Below, piece by piece: positions 38,552-49,667 of a stretch of 64,000 nt of DNA. The first letter of the stretch is position 1; each line of letters opens with the position of its first letter. The notes beneath the pieces were generated by a model, which worked only from the letters and a program-made list of their open reading frames with translations, made no database searches and was not told where the DNA came from. This stretch comes from Nyssa sinensis. Lineage: Eukaryota > Streptophyta > Magnoliopsida > Cornales > Nyssaceae. The stretch lies in NCBI GenBank assembly GCA_008638375.1, contig CM018041.1, positions 2,542,001 to 2,606,000 of the forward strand, given 5' to 3'. The position numbers were made by a program, and so were the translations under genes.

Positions 38552-38912
38552 ATGGCGAGAAATCTGGGCCGTCTGTTCACATCCGCAATCGAGCTGTCAA
38601 CACCGAAGGCTATCTTACATGAGAACTGAAGCGGTGACTCTCTCCGCTTCGAACACGGCGGTTCGACTCATCTGCTCTTCGGCTCATCATCAACAACAGC
38701 AACACGAAGAGAACCCCAGCAAACAAGAAGGAGAACTCTCAGAAATTAAGGAGAAGATTCAAAATGAAAAAGACGATGATGATCATGATGGTGAAGATCA
38801 AGGAGATGGTGTTGACATAAACGAAGAGACCGGTGAGATCGGAGGACCGAGAGGCCCTGAGCCCACTCGCTACGGCGATTGGGAACGAAACGGTCGCTGC
38901 TATGATTTCTGA
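38552..38912 (+). pseudogene. SDHAF4: SDHAF4-like succinate dehydrogenase assembly factor, frame broken
   Basis: The C-terminus has the DUF1674/SDHAF4 signature: [20 protein letters not shown] and then [10 protein letters not shown], preceded by a long acidic stretch. In the family this protein binds flavinylated SDHA during complex II assembly in mitochondria. A typical mitochondrial N-terminus, [20 protein letters not shown], starts at 38552 but meets TGA at 38627-38629. The C-terminal part lies in another frame, open from upstream through 38912. So a frameshift lies near 38615-38630, or the protein starts at the internal ATG at 38619 ([17 protein letters not shown]), which could itself serve as a targeting peptide. 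Pseudogene, sequence error or altered start cannot be told apart here. Confidence 0.75.
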
Positions 38913-40913
38913 GATTCGATAGACTCACCGTCGATTCGGGGATCAAATTATGGACTTTTGAGGTTAGGGTTATTTTGATCAAACAATTGTTTTTGACCTT
39001 GCGAGAGTTTCATTTGGGTCTCTATAGTCCCATCTCTGATAGTATTTGGTTTTTTGTTCTTTCATTATAGATCCGGAGTCAAAAGAAATATAGTTTGTTT
39101 TTGAGGATTTGGAAACCCTAGCAATCATTGTACTTTTTTAATTGCCGGACTAGTTGCTGCTGCTGAGGTCCAATTTGGACCAAGCTTCAAATAATATGGA
39201 GTTAAACTTTAGTTCAAACTGGAGAAAAAAAAAATGCAGTCAAATGCTTGAGCTGTGCCCAAAAACATGGAAAGTCTGGGGTTTTACTCTTAAAGAGGTC
39301 AGTACTCCCAATATAGACACGCACATACACATATTAATTTGACTTGAAAATGCAGTCAAATAATTTAGAAAAATAAAATTTGGTGGAAATCAGCATCATA
39401 GCTATGGGATTTGGTTCTGTTCAAATAATTTGGAAAAACACAATTTGGTGGAAATCAGCTTGAACAGAAGAGACTGTGATATGAATTTCAAGTAATTAAG
39501 GAAGCTTGACATTTAACATGGCTTTTCATTAAGTTAAAACCAAATTAATTTTATCTTACTTTTATAACTATAGTTTTGCTTTGTTTTGTTTTTAAAGCCT
39601 AGCTAATTAAAAGGGTCGCTGCATTAATATTATTACTAATTCTTTTTTGTGTTACTATGTTACTGTCCACTTTGGCAACTATAATATTATTGTGCATAAT
39701 AATTTTTTAACTTCATTTTCTTCATTATAAGATAGTAAAATTCACAACAACTATAATAAATAAATACCTTAGCTAAATTCAGTCCTAGAGACTGAGAGCC
39801 CATAAGAAAGTCGCGGAATGCAAGCCTCTTTAGAAACAGAGCAGCTTTCTCCATAGCATTTTCCTTTTAAAGTATTATCCTACTTTGCATAAGTTTGGAA
39901 AAATTCAGCCAGGAGCCCTTTTAAATAAAACTGTACTTAATTTAGCTTGACATTTTCAAACCTAAGTTGTCTAATGAAATTTCTCTAATTCTCTTCCTAA
40001 AATATTTTGACCAAAATTTGTTCAAGTAATGTATAATTATTTTTGATTCAGTCTTGTTTTTTAAGTCCAAATTTTGCAATAAATTGGGCAAAATTTTAAA
40101 TTATGTTTGTACATAATTTAGACTGCAATTCAATTATATTATCTAACTCTTGTTGCATAGATCGTTAATTTACAAGAGTCTTTAATGCCTAATCTCTTGC
40201 AACAAATTGTTTGCATCATTTATATGGTTATGGCCGTTAATTGAAGTGAATTCTAGATGGCAATGATCATTCTATTGCAGCCTGCAATCTAATGTTTGTT
40301 ACACGCATTAAATGCTTTGCTGTTTTTTTATTTATTATTATTTAAGTTTGAAACCTTCTATGAACTAAAATGATGCTATATGATTTTATATGCTTATGAG
40401 GATATGCAAACATTTTGAACAGGTCTGCACTCTCGTGTTGAATCAATGCCAGTATTAGTAGAAAATTGTAGCTTTGTCAGTGTCTAAAATGGAAGGCAAA
40501 ACATAAGTCCTTTGATGGTTGGTTGTGGGCCACACTTTGAATCACACTTAATCGTAGCCGTTTGATCAATCCCTTGATGTTACTCTCTTGCCTTTCACAT
40601 TATATTCCATATCAATTTGATTCTCTTTGACGGATGAGATTGTATTGTATGCCCCTATCCTGTACAAGCTACATATATGAAGTGTTCTGATAGTTGACCT
40701 ACAAAATAGATAGTTTACTTTGAGTTTCTTCAATGCAGCCAATCAAAGTATCAAATGGTTGACAATGTCCCAACATAATGAAATCTAGTGGAGCCCACCA
40801 CCAATATGAATATTATTCTAATATATATATATATATATATGATATATAATATAGGGTAATATATACCAGTTTAACAAAAGCTACTCAACCCAAAGAACCA
40901 ACTTGCCCCCCAA
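38913..40913. other. Spacer upstream of the ATL gene
   Basis: No gene seen. At 39354-39392 and 39420-39459 the phrase TTTGGTGGAAATCAGC and its left neighbours are repeated in tandem. An (AT)n run lies at about 40819-40840, some 75-95 bp before the ATL start, in the promoter area. Confidence 0.5.
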
Positions 40914-43900
40914 ATGGATACCATCATCAAAACTATCTCCTTCTTCCTCCTCTTCTCTTCCTTTTCATACATGGTTACAAGCACAGAAAGCTGTTCGAGC
41001 TCGGCTTGTCATCGGAACGAACCCATGATTCGATTCCCTTTCCAGCTAGAAAACATCCAGGCAAAGTCATGTGGCTATCCAGGTTTTGATTTATCCTGTG
41101 ATAGCACAAACCAGACAGTGATTGAGCTGCCAAATTCAGGAAAATTCACTGTCAAAGCCATAGACTATGGCACACAAGAAATATGGATTAACGATCCAAA
41201 TGACTGCCTCCCACAACACCTGCTTTCACTAAATCTTTCGGGTTCTCCTTTTAACGGCGTTTATATTCAAGATTTTACGTTGTTTAATTGCTCTTTGGAT
41301 TACAGAAAGTATCGATTGAATCCTATAGCTTGCCTTAGTGGTTCTACTTATACAGTTTTTGCTACGTCTTCTCTGAGAGCTATTAAAGTATTGTCATCGA
41401 CGTGCAGTTTGATTTCAACCGTTTCTGTGCCAGTTCAATGGCCATTTTATGAGCAGGTTTTGTCATCTGATCTTAGTGATGATCTTCAGCTCACCTGGGT
41501 GGCACCACAGTGTGGGAGGTGCGAGTCACGGGGTGGACGATGTGGGTTCGAGAGTAATTCTAGTCAAGAAATTCAATGCACTAATACTCCTCGCCATGGT
41601 AAGTTTCTTTACCCTATTTCCTCTTGCTTTTATTCAACATAGCTTATTTTGAAACAATTTAGTTTTATACATACCATCTGGTTGAGGAAGGAAAATGTTG
41701 AAGTAACATTTCAAAGTTGAAGTCTAATAAGTATAATATGAACGAACTAACATATTCAGGAAAAAAATTCATTATCATTCGTTTCAAAATTTGATATATA
41801 ACATACATAATTGGGCTTGAAACTAATAAGCTTAAACTCCATCATATGGTATTAAGAGTGCAAGATAAAGAAGACAGAATTTAAATTTATTTATTTCTTC
41901 CCTTATCTCAATTTGGTTGCAGTAAAGAAGATTTTTAGGCGCACAGAGAGAAATAGATGCTCTTTTTTCATCTTTCATCTATAAACGAACCAAACAGTGG
42001 AAAAGATATATATATATATATATATATGTATAAAATCTATTTCCTTCTATTTTCTTCCTAACAAAGTTGAGTTAAAATAAGTTTTCTTCTGTGTCCAAAC
42101 GGTTTTCTATTAAAATAGTAATAAGAAGTATGGGAAGAAATCAAGAGCCTACTTTATGAGTGTTTATACTTCAATATATTGTGCAAAGAAATAAGTGGTT
42201 TTCATGTAGTGGGATTGGAAATGATCATTTGATTAGAGCAACAATGACTTTCCTCGTAGGACCTACTACCTCTCTTCATTGCATGTATAATATATCTAGT
42301 CATATGCATATTATATTCATGGTGATCATGATATTTATTGGGTTACCCAATAAATACCATGTATTTGTTAACAACAAATGACAAAAGTTTTTATTTATTT
42401 ATTACAGTGATGATATTATATTACATGAATGTATTGAAACTTTGAAAAAGAAAGTTTAGATTAAGATAGACTAACAATATTGTAACATTGATAATGACCA
42501 TGATCGAATTGAATTTTTGAAAAAAAACATTGAAATTACATGATACATTCACTTTTTTTTTAAAAAAAATAAATATTAATATCTTTTTTTGATTGGAAGC
42601 AGTCCGAAACTAATTATTTATATATTTGACTAATCAAGATATAGTAAAAAAGTATAAAAGAAGATCCAATATTTGAACCATTATATTGTTTTAATAATAA
42701 CATATGCCATATTTATTTGTTAGATGTATTATTTAAACCAACTAAAACAAATTATCTATGAACCGATATTAATCCATTTTTATCAGTTTTTTTAATTGCT
42801 TATGTTCAACCATCCAGATAAGGGTTGACTATGCAAATTATATATGTATGTATATGCCTTGAGACTCAAAGTGCTCTCAACGCTAACCTCTCTGAAATCG
42901 CAGCTTTTGGCTTGTTGACTTTCAGAATGAAAGCACAAATTTGATTTTTTTCAACCACTACATACAAATACAATACATGCACGCAGGGTTGCAATTGGAT
43001 GTCCACGTTTCCCTCATAAGAGAAATAAAAATATTAAAAAAATGATTACATAGATCCCAAGACAAGATTGTACAATGATCACCAACTTAATTTAGAACTC
43101 ATTTATTTTATTTTAATGAAACCGGTTTATTATGTTTGAGAGATAAATTAAGTAATTAATTCAAAATTAATTATTTGAGTGTTATAAGCTTGAACCAGTT
43201 TATTCCGTGAAGTTTACACTTAAATTTAAGTTGAAATTAATTTATTTCAATAAAGAGTTCTTTGATGGTAATTTAGTTAAGTTAGTGGAATTCATAAAAT
43301 ATTACCTAATTATCCATTAGTCTTTTCTTATCTTTTTGTCATTTCCTTTTTCATAATTATTTTTTAGCAATTTTTACTAAACATCTAAATTATTTTTTTC
43401 ATTAGTTGCTTATCTTCATCGGCTGCTTATCTAGGGCAACTGTTTATCTCTAATTGCACTTGTACTTTTAGATAGCTTAACTAAACTGACACTTAGTGGT
43501 GCTCAGTTTGGGCTTCAACTTGGACCATTGATGTGGTGGGCTAGCAACATATACTGGCCGACAATCAGGAAAAGTGGATCAAATTCTGGTCCTTGAGTTT
43601 CCCTTACCCACAATATAGTGGGTCAGGCTCTTCATGATCTTTCGGGAAAGCAGTGGGCTTGGCTTTGATTGAATCAACAATAGCCAGTCCAATTATCTTC
43701 CTGCGGTTCAAGCCTGATATTTTACATGTTGTAAAGCCTACACTTAAGACAATGGTCGTAATGGGCTTTCAACCCAGCAGAGTTTTAAAAATAGATGAAC
43801 TATAAGGCCCTGAACCATCAGTTTATAGTTCTCACAAGTTCAGATTGAATGGGAATTAGGGTTGTAAATGAGTCCAGTCGAGCTTAACAGTGCGTTGTTC

Positions 43901-44633
43901 AAGTTTGACTTGTTAAAATAAACGAGTTTCAAATTGTGTTCAAGCTCAACTTGATATTTTTTTTTGAGTTAAACTCGAACGACTCTCTAATCGAGTCGAG
44001 CTCGAGTATTTTGATTATTTTGATTTTTTATATAGTATTAAAATATTTGTGGCTTAACGATTCAAGTTCAACAAATTAACGAGGTTTAAAAAATGTTCAA
44101 ACTTAATTTTTTTTATTTTATGTGCTGATCTTAAATGAGTTTCTAATCGAACTGATCAAGCCCGGCTCATTTTACAGCCTTAACTATAATCTCATTGACT
44201 ATTTTTAGGAATTCCAAGGAGCGCTCGATATGCCATAACAGTGGGGGCCGGAGTACCAGCCTTCCTGTGTGTTGTTGGGCTGCTTTGTTTCGTTTGTGGC
44301 AGGGTCAAGTCCTATGGTAGGAGGCGCAACCCCATGGCCGAATTTAGCTCCACGGTCACTCCACAGCCCACTATTGCTGCTGGGCTTGATGGGTCCACAA
44401 TTGAATCTTACCCAAAAATTGTCCTAGGTGGGAGCCGGCATCTGCCCAAGCCCAATGACACCACTTGCCCAATATGCTTGTCGGAGTACCAGCCCAAGGA
44501 GACGTTGAGGAGCTTACCTGAATGTCAGCATTGCTTCCATGCCGATTGCATTGATGAATGGCTACGTTTGAATGCTGCGTGTCCGGTCTGCCGGAATTCT
44601 GCTGAGCGATCACCACTTGCTCAGGCTTTGTAA
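40914..44633 (+). CDS. ATL20/21/22-type RING-H2 E3 ligase with GUB_WAK ectodomain
   Basis: Exon 1 is 40914-41598 and exon 2 is 44209-44633, giving 369 residues. The splice is CATG|GTAAGT to TTTTTAG|GA in phase 1. Order: signal peptide (about 1-24), GUB_WAK_bind domain ([15 protein letters not shown]), a C-terminal cysteine cluster ([13 protein letters not shown]), transmembrane helix (about 238-258), the ATL-specific GLD motif (287-289), and a RING-H2 domain at 315-356. All eight ligands have canonical spacing (CX2C, X15, CXH, X2H, X2C, X10, CX2C). The family transfers ubiquitin at membranes; its targets are unknown. The ectodomain is close to that of the neighbouring A-type LRK10L genes and the intron is at the same place and phase. 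The intron is 2610 bp and has gained a MITE. The gene looks functional. Confidence 0.93.
43856..44183. mobile_element. MITE in the ATL intron, next to the acceptor
   Basis: Clear terminal inverted repeats: TTAGGGTTGTAAATGAG at the left and CGGCTCATTTTACAGCCTTAA at the right. The inside is rich in TCGAG words and has no open frame. It ends about 25 bp before the exon 2 acceptor at 44208, so the branch point and pyrimidine tract of this intron are partly supplied by or squeezed against the element. Confidence 0.75.
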
Positions 44634-44739
44634 TCACTTTCTCTTTATTCTTTTAGCTTTTGGGCAAGTGGTCAGGTCAGGCTAGCTTCATGAAGGGCTT
44701 ATGGAGTTTCTCAACCTAGGTTTTCCAATGCTTTATAAA

Positions 44740-46796
44740 CCCATTCAATAAATATGGAAAGGAAGTGAATATGTGTGTGTTTTTCCAACTCAAGTCCCTT
44801 CTATAGTTCTATTGCTCTAAAAGCTGCTTATGGTATATATCCCTATCCTGCAGCCCTTCACATTGAAATTTGGTTTTCCAAAATCATCACTGTAATTAAT
44901 CAAATCATTAGTCGAAATCTTTAATGGTCGAGAGGCATCTGATGTCTCTCTTTATAGAAAACCAAATTTCATCTTTAATGATTTTGATTAATTAAAGTGA
45001 TGAATTTGGAAACCAAATTCATTCCTAAACTATATATAAGTAACAATTTATACTAAAATTATACATATTGACTATGGTTATTTGCTTTTGAATTGATTCA
45101 GCGTGATTTCAATATCTTAAAAAAAAAAAAGAATGTTCACCCAAACAAGAGAATAATTCTCTAAATTTAAAAGTGATATTATTGATAAAATTCTTTAGAT
45201 TAGAAAACCTAATACATCACATTTATAATACTTTAAATAACAAATTACTAATTCCTACATTATTTGTATTAAAATTTAAAAACTAGAGAAATTTGAAAAA
45301 AAAATCAAAATTTGGTCATTTTGTAATTGAGACCAAAATTGAAAATTAAATAAGAATAGTAAAAGATAGTTACAACCGGTATCCTAATATAAATTTCTTA
45401 GACACATCAATTGACAATCTAAAACTTTTTATAAATAGTAAAAATATTTAATTGAAGGTCTAAATTATGAAATTTGGTTGAAAAGCTACTTAGGTTACGA
45501 GTTTGTTCTATCTCATCATTTTAAGTCAAAGTATGATATTTGGCTCCAAAAATATGACAAGCTAAATTTGTGTCTATTACTACTTTCACTTGAAATGAAA
45601 CTTGTTACATTCTCTTAAAAAACACTTCAGCCACCTGTTATATATCCATCACATTTACTTGACTAGTTAAATGAAACTTTTCGATCCATATATTTTTTGA
45701 ATTTAATTAATTCAAAAATTCTTTTGAGATGAAAATTTTAGGTGAAATTTCATAACAAATATACAATCGGTCAAGCCTTTCAAACTTTCTCGTACGGTGA
45801 AAATAAAATGTGAAACTTAAATGCTAAAAAAGAGAGGTAATATTAAACTTTTCACGCCAATTCTAAAAAGGAGGGATAATTTTACGTGACTTATGCATTT
45901 TTACTCAAAAAAAGTATTCGAACGATATGGTTGATGTGAGAATCGTTGATCCATAAAATGATTTTTTAAAAAATAATTAATATAATAACAATCAATAATT
46001 ATCTTTTATTCAGACAAAGATATAATCAAATATGTCTGTGCCATAAAACACCACTCAAAAAGTAGTTTGAGATATCTACACTATCACGTGGACGAGCGTA
46101 AGTAGACGTTAGTGGTAAAACAATGGTCAGATATGATATATCTTTCAAAGTTACTTCTATAAAAAGAAAAAGAAAAAACAAGTGATGCTGCTAATCTTTC
46201 TAAAATTCGAGTGTAAAATTTTAAATAATGTGAAAGTATTTTATATGCTTACATTAAATCATAAAAAGATTGAAAAATGTTATTTATAATTAATTTTTTC
46301 AATCTTAAATACACACAAGTCACTTCATACACATTTATTATAATAGACTCAGTTACCTTATATTTACAAGTAAGAAAATTCATGAAGAAAATATGTTATA
46401 GATAATATCAATGCAAAAAGACTCACTATCAAAAATTTTATCACTTGCTAATTTTGATTAAAAAAAATGGTAAGTATAAACAATGAACATAGTCAAATAA
46501 TGCAGGGCAAGATTATGAAATTTAAGCCAATATCATTTACAACGAATTAAAAAATTAATCAAACTCTCAAACTCTTTCACTCATAATAAAAATTGTAATC
46601 AAAGAATTTCATAGGAAATCTTTCAACTTTGTTGGTTGCTGTTTTTTAGACAAAAAACTTTGTTGTATTTTGGAAACGATTTTATCAGTAACTCATCAAC
46701 AAATTCTACTGACGAATAGGGGCAAATTATATTTAAAAAAAAATATATCTTTAAATACACCTCAAAACTTTACAAATTTTTCATACTATCCCAACA
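44740..46796. repeat. Mosaic of cluster repeats downstream of ATL
   Basis: About 44870-44960 matches 7534-7620. About 44975-45085 is similar to 11914-12030, which runs opposite to the 7.4-7.6 kb sequence, so the two halves fold back on each other (ATCACTGTAATTAATCAAAT against its complement). About 45100-45920 matches 6265-7030. The rest (about 45960-46790) is AT-rich with no gene. The whole lies between the ATL gene and a second copy of its 3' end. Confidence 0.6.
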
Positions 46797-46931
46797 GTTC
46801 GTCCGTTCTGCCGGAACTCTCAACAGCAATCACCAATTGCACAGGCTTTGTAATCATTTTCTCCTTGTTCTTTTTTGTTTTTGAGAAAGTACTCAGGCTA
46901 GCGTCACTAAGTGCTAATGGGGGTTTCTCAA
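46797..46931 (+). pseudogene. Fragment of an ATL gene 3' end
   Basis: Matches the last codons and 3' UTR of the ATL gene (44577-44720). It reads PFCRNSQQQSPIAQAL and a stop, then TAATCATTTTCTCCTTGTTC against TAATCACTTTCTCTTTATTC. Only the end of the RING domain is present. It is a relic of a second ATL copy or a partial duplication. Confidence 0.8.
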
Positions 46932-48940
46932 AGGAAGTTTTCTTTTTAGTTTACTCATCATATTTATTATTTCTCAAACAAAATTTTATCCCATCTCCCA
47001 AAATATCCTATCTTTACCCATTAGTTCTTCCCAAATTTTTTACTAAAATTTTATCCAAAATTCTTTTAACCCCTTAATTTTTTTGTTAATTCCGTACATG
47101 TATTAAACCCCATAGCTAACTCAAGTGGTAAGTCATTCAGCTTAGAGAATTCTATCTTTAGTTTTATTTTTTGGCCGAAATGATAGAAAGCTATATTAAT
47201 AAGAAAACTGGAAGGAAAGTCCGAAGGCATACAATCTTTGATGATTAGATGCCCTAACCAAGGAGGGTAAACCTCACGCAAAGAGAATTCAAATCCATTA
47301 GATAGGGCATAATGGGCCATTTCAGGGCTGCCCCATTACAAATCCGAGGGACATAAAGAAATGAAATCGAGAAAACGGAAGTAGCTAGCCGGATCTATCC
47401 GTTGAATAATGAAATTCTCAAATTATTTTTTTTTTCCCCTTCAAATTCAAAGATGTGCACATTATATTCATTTAGTCATAGGTTCGGATTACTTTTCAAG
47501 ATTTAAATTTGCGAAGTTCTTGACTAGTATGTGTAGAGTCGATTATGTTAATTAATTTTAATATGTTAAGTATTTAGTTTGATTTTAGTTCATCCATTAT
47601 AATATTGCATTGCGTTTTAAAAAAACTGTTATAAAATATGAAGAAACCTCTTTTTATTAACTCTATAAGAAAGATACAGCTTGTCATTACTTGAGAATCA
47701 AGCCCAGGGCATTAGGTATGAGGCAGGAAAGGGTCATTTTCCAGGCACCCAACTTGTCATTTCTTGAGAGGTAGGAAAGGGTCATTTTCGAGGAACCTCC
47801 TTCCGGCCTGACTATATTTTTATTATAGCATCTTGTTTGACACAAGTGCTGGAGACGCTTCCAAGAGCATGTGGACGAGTTTATTCAATTAGAGAAAGTA
47901 TGAGTCTCCATGTAGCGCCGGCTCCTTAAAAAAAATTGTGGTATTCTATTAATTAATTAAGACTAACCTAATTAGTAAATCGTAACTTTGGATTACGAGT
48001 TACATTTTTATTTTTTTGTTAGGAGATATGATTTATTTCTCCTCCAATATACTCTTTTTGTTGAAAAAAAATATTAAAAAAGAAATCAAATCTTGTCATG
48101 AAATTTTATAATTAGTGGATTAAGATGTACAATGTATATTGACAGTTGCGTTTGCACTCAGAATCAACTATTTTGACTGTAGTAAACAATTTAGAAATGT
48201 AATTCGTCACACAATAAATCTTGTTAAATTGAAAAAACCATAATTAAATTTTTTCTTTTTGTTGGTAAAACACAACTCTCTTTATGAATATCTAAATGAA
48301 TAAAATAAGCTAACTTAGTGGAAAAAATAATATCATCTTACAGCATATTTAAATTTTCCTTTTCACAGGGGTGTATCTAAAATAAATTCGAAAAGCAACA
48401 TATTCACAAAGATTCAATTAAACACGTAATAAATAAACGGTGGAAAGGTCCAGCAGGCACTATACAGGAAAGTCCCCTTGTGGAAAAAGAGATTGCTTAC
48501 CAAAGGTGCAATGTTTAAACAAAGATTTTTTCTTCATTGACTGACTTTGATTTTTAAAACAAAGATTTAAAAAGTAGGTGTGACTTCTGAGTCCACATGA
48601 ATTAATTTCTAATGCATAAGCTTTTTGTTTTTGTTTTTATCTTAAAGTTTTTTGTTTCTTGACTGAGTTTGACATTTTAGCAAGAGATTGCAATAGTTAA
48701 CTTTAGTTTATACAATTGAGGAGAAATTTCTACTCAGCTGTATAATAAACACTGTGTAAGAAGGGAAGTGTTCAACAGACATTTAGAGTGTAAGTTTGAG
48801 TGCACATGAGTATTGGATAATTTAGGAACTAGAGATAAAGTAATTATGATAAATGAATACTTAATCTCGAGATCATTAAAGAGTTAAAATATTATGTTTT
48901 ATATGCACTCGAACTTATAATAACATTATGATGTTGCTCT
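46932..48940. other. Non-coding region of mixed origin
   Basis: Around 47687-47800 a phrase (CTTGTCATT, CTTGAGA, AGGAAAGGGTCATTTTC) occurs twice in tandem. The stretch at 47160-47400 has higher GC and an 84-codon minus-strand frame without recognisable similarity; it may be an old retroelement piece. No gene is called. Confidence 0.35.
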
Positions 48941-49667
48941 TTTCGATTAGAGAGGGCCTCCCATCCTTTCTATTTGTCAACGACTCAAAATCAGAGGGTC
49001 ACCGGGAAGGCTCCCGTGGTAGCCACTCTGATGATAAAGTTAGTAAATAGAAAGAGACTGTAATTTAAAACAAGAATTGAATATAAATTGAAAGCATACC
49101 TTATAGATTGTAAATCTCCTAAGTTTAATAGGATTTGGAACCATAAAAATAGGAATCCGTAGATATCTGAAGATAATAGTTGCCATATTGAACTATGTTT
49201 CCTTATTCTGAAATCGGTAGGATATGAAAGGCGATAACCAGTTCGGAACCCATTCTTGTAGATACTCTACTCACCTGATCACGAAGTTTGTAATGAACAG
49301 ATTGGTACACCACCTATTCTGGAAGCAGGGCTGAGGGTGGCACATCATTCTAAATGACGTACCTTTGAACCTCCTGTGTGTGTTTGGTCTTGATAGAAGA
49401 GTCTTTCATGATCTATAGTCTGAAGAGTTCTGTACATACACGTGTCATACTTTGAATAGACCTATCACTTTATGGTATATCAGCTACTCCCTCCCGAGCC
49501 TCAGTTCTGCAGGACGTAGAGTTGAAGTTAAGGTTTCTGAAGAGTCACGCGCGATAGTTATAAATGCGCTGCTCTGTTTTCCACGATAGCCGTTGATGCG
49601 ACATTTATTGCGTCAACCAGTAGTTGGAATTACGAGGCCATTATTTCCCTAACCGCCGCGACGGTTA
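48940..49667. mobile_element. GC-richer block, probable LTR or transposon end
   Basis: Base composition changes clearly: this block has words such as GGGTCACCGGGAAGGCTCCC, CACGCGCGATAG and CCGCCGCGACGG, unlike the AT-rich neighbours. The phrase GTAGCCACTCTGATG recalls the leader or LTR of plant retroelements. There is no protein signal. The large duplication, unit 2, begins exactly where this block ends, so the element sits on the breakpoint. Confidence 0.4.

Noticed and set aside
44371..44637. 88-codon minus-strand frame in the ATL gene
   Set aside because: Antisense of the RING exon, which has canonical zinc ligands on the plus strand.
46670..47077. 135-codon frame spanning the ATL 3' fragment
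   Set aside because: Composition is low-complexity, and the recognisable part lies in another frame (RING end and stop).
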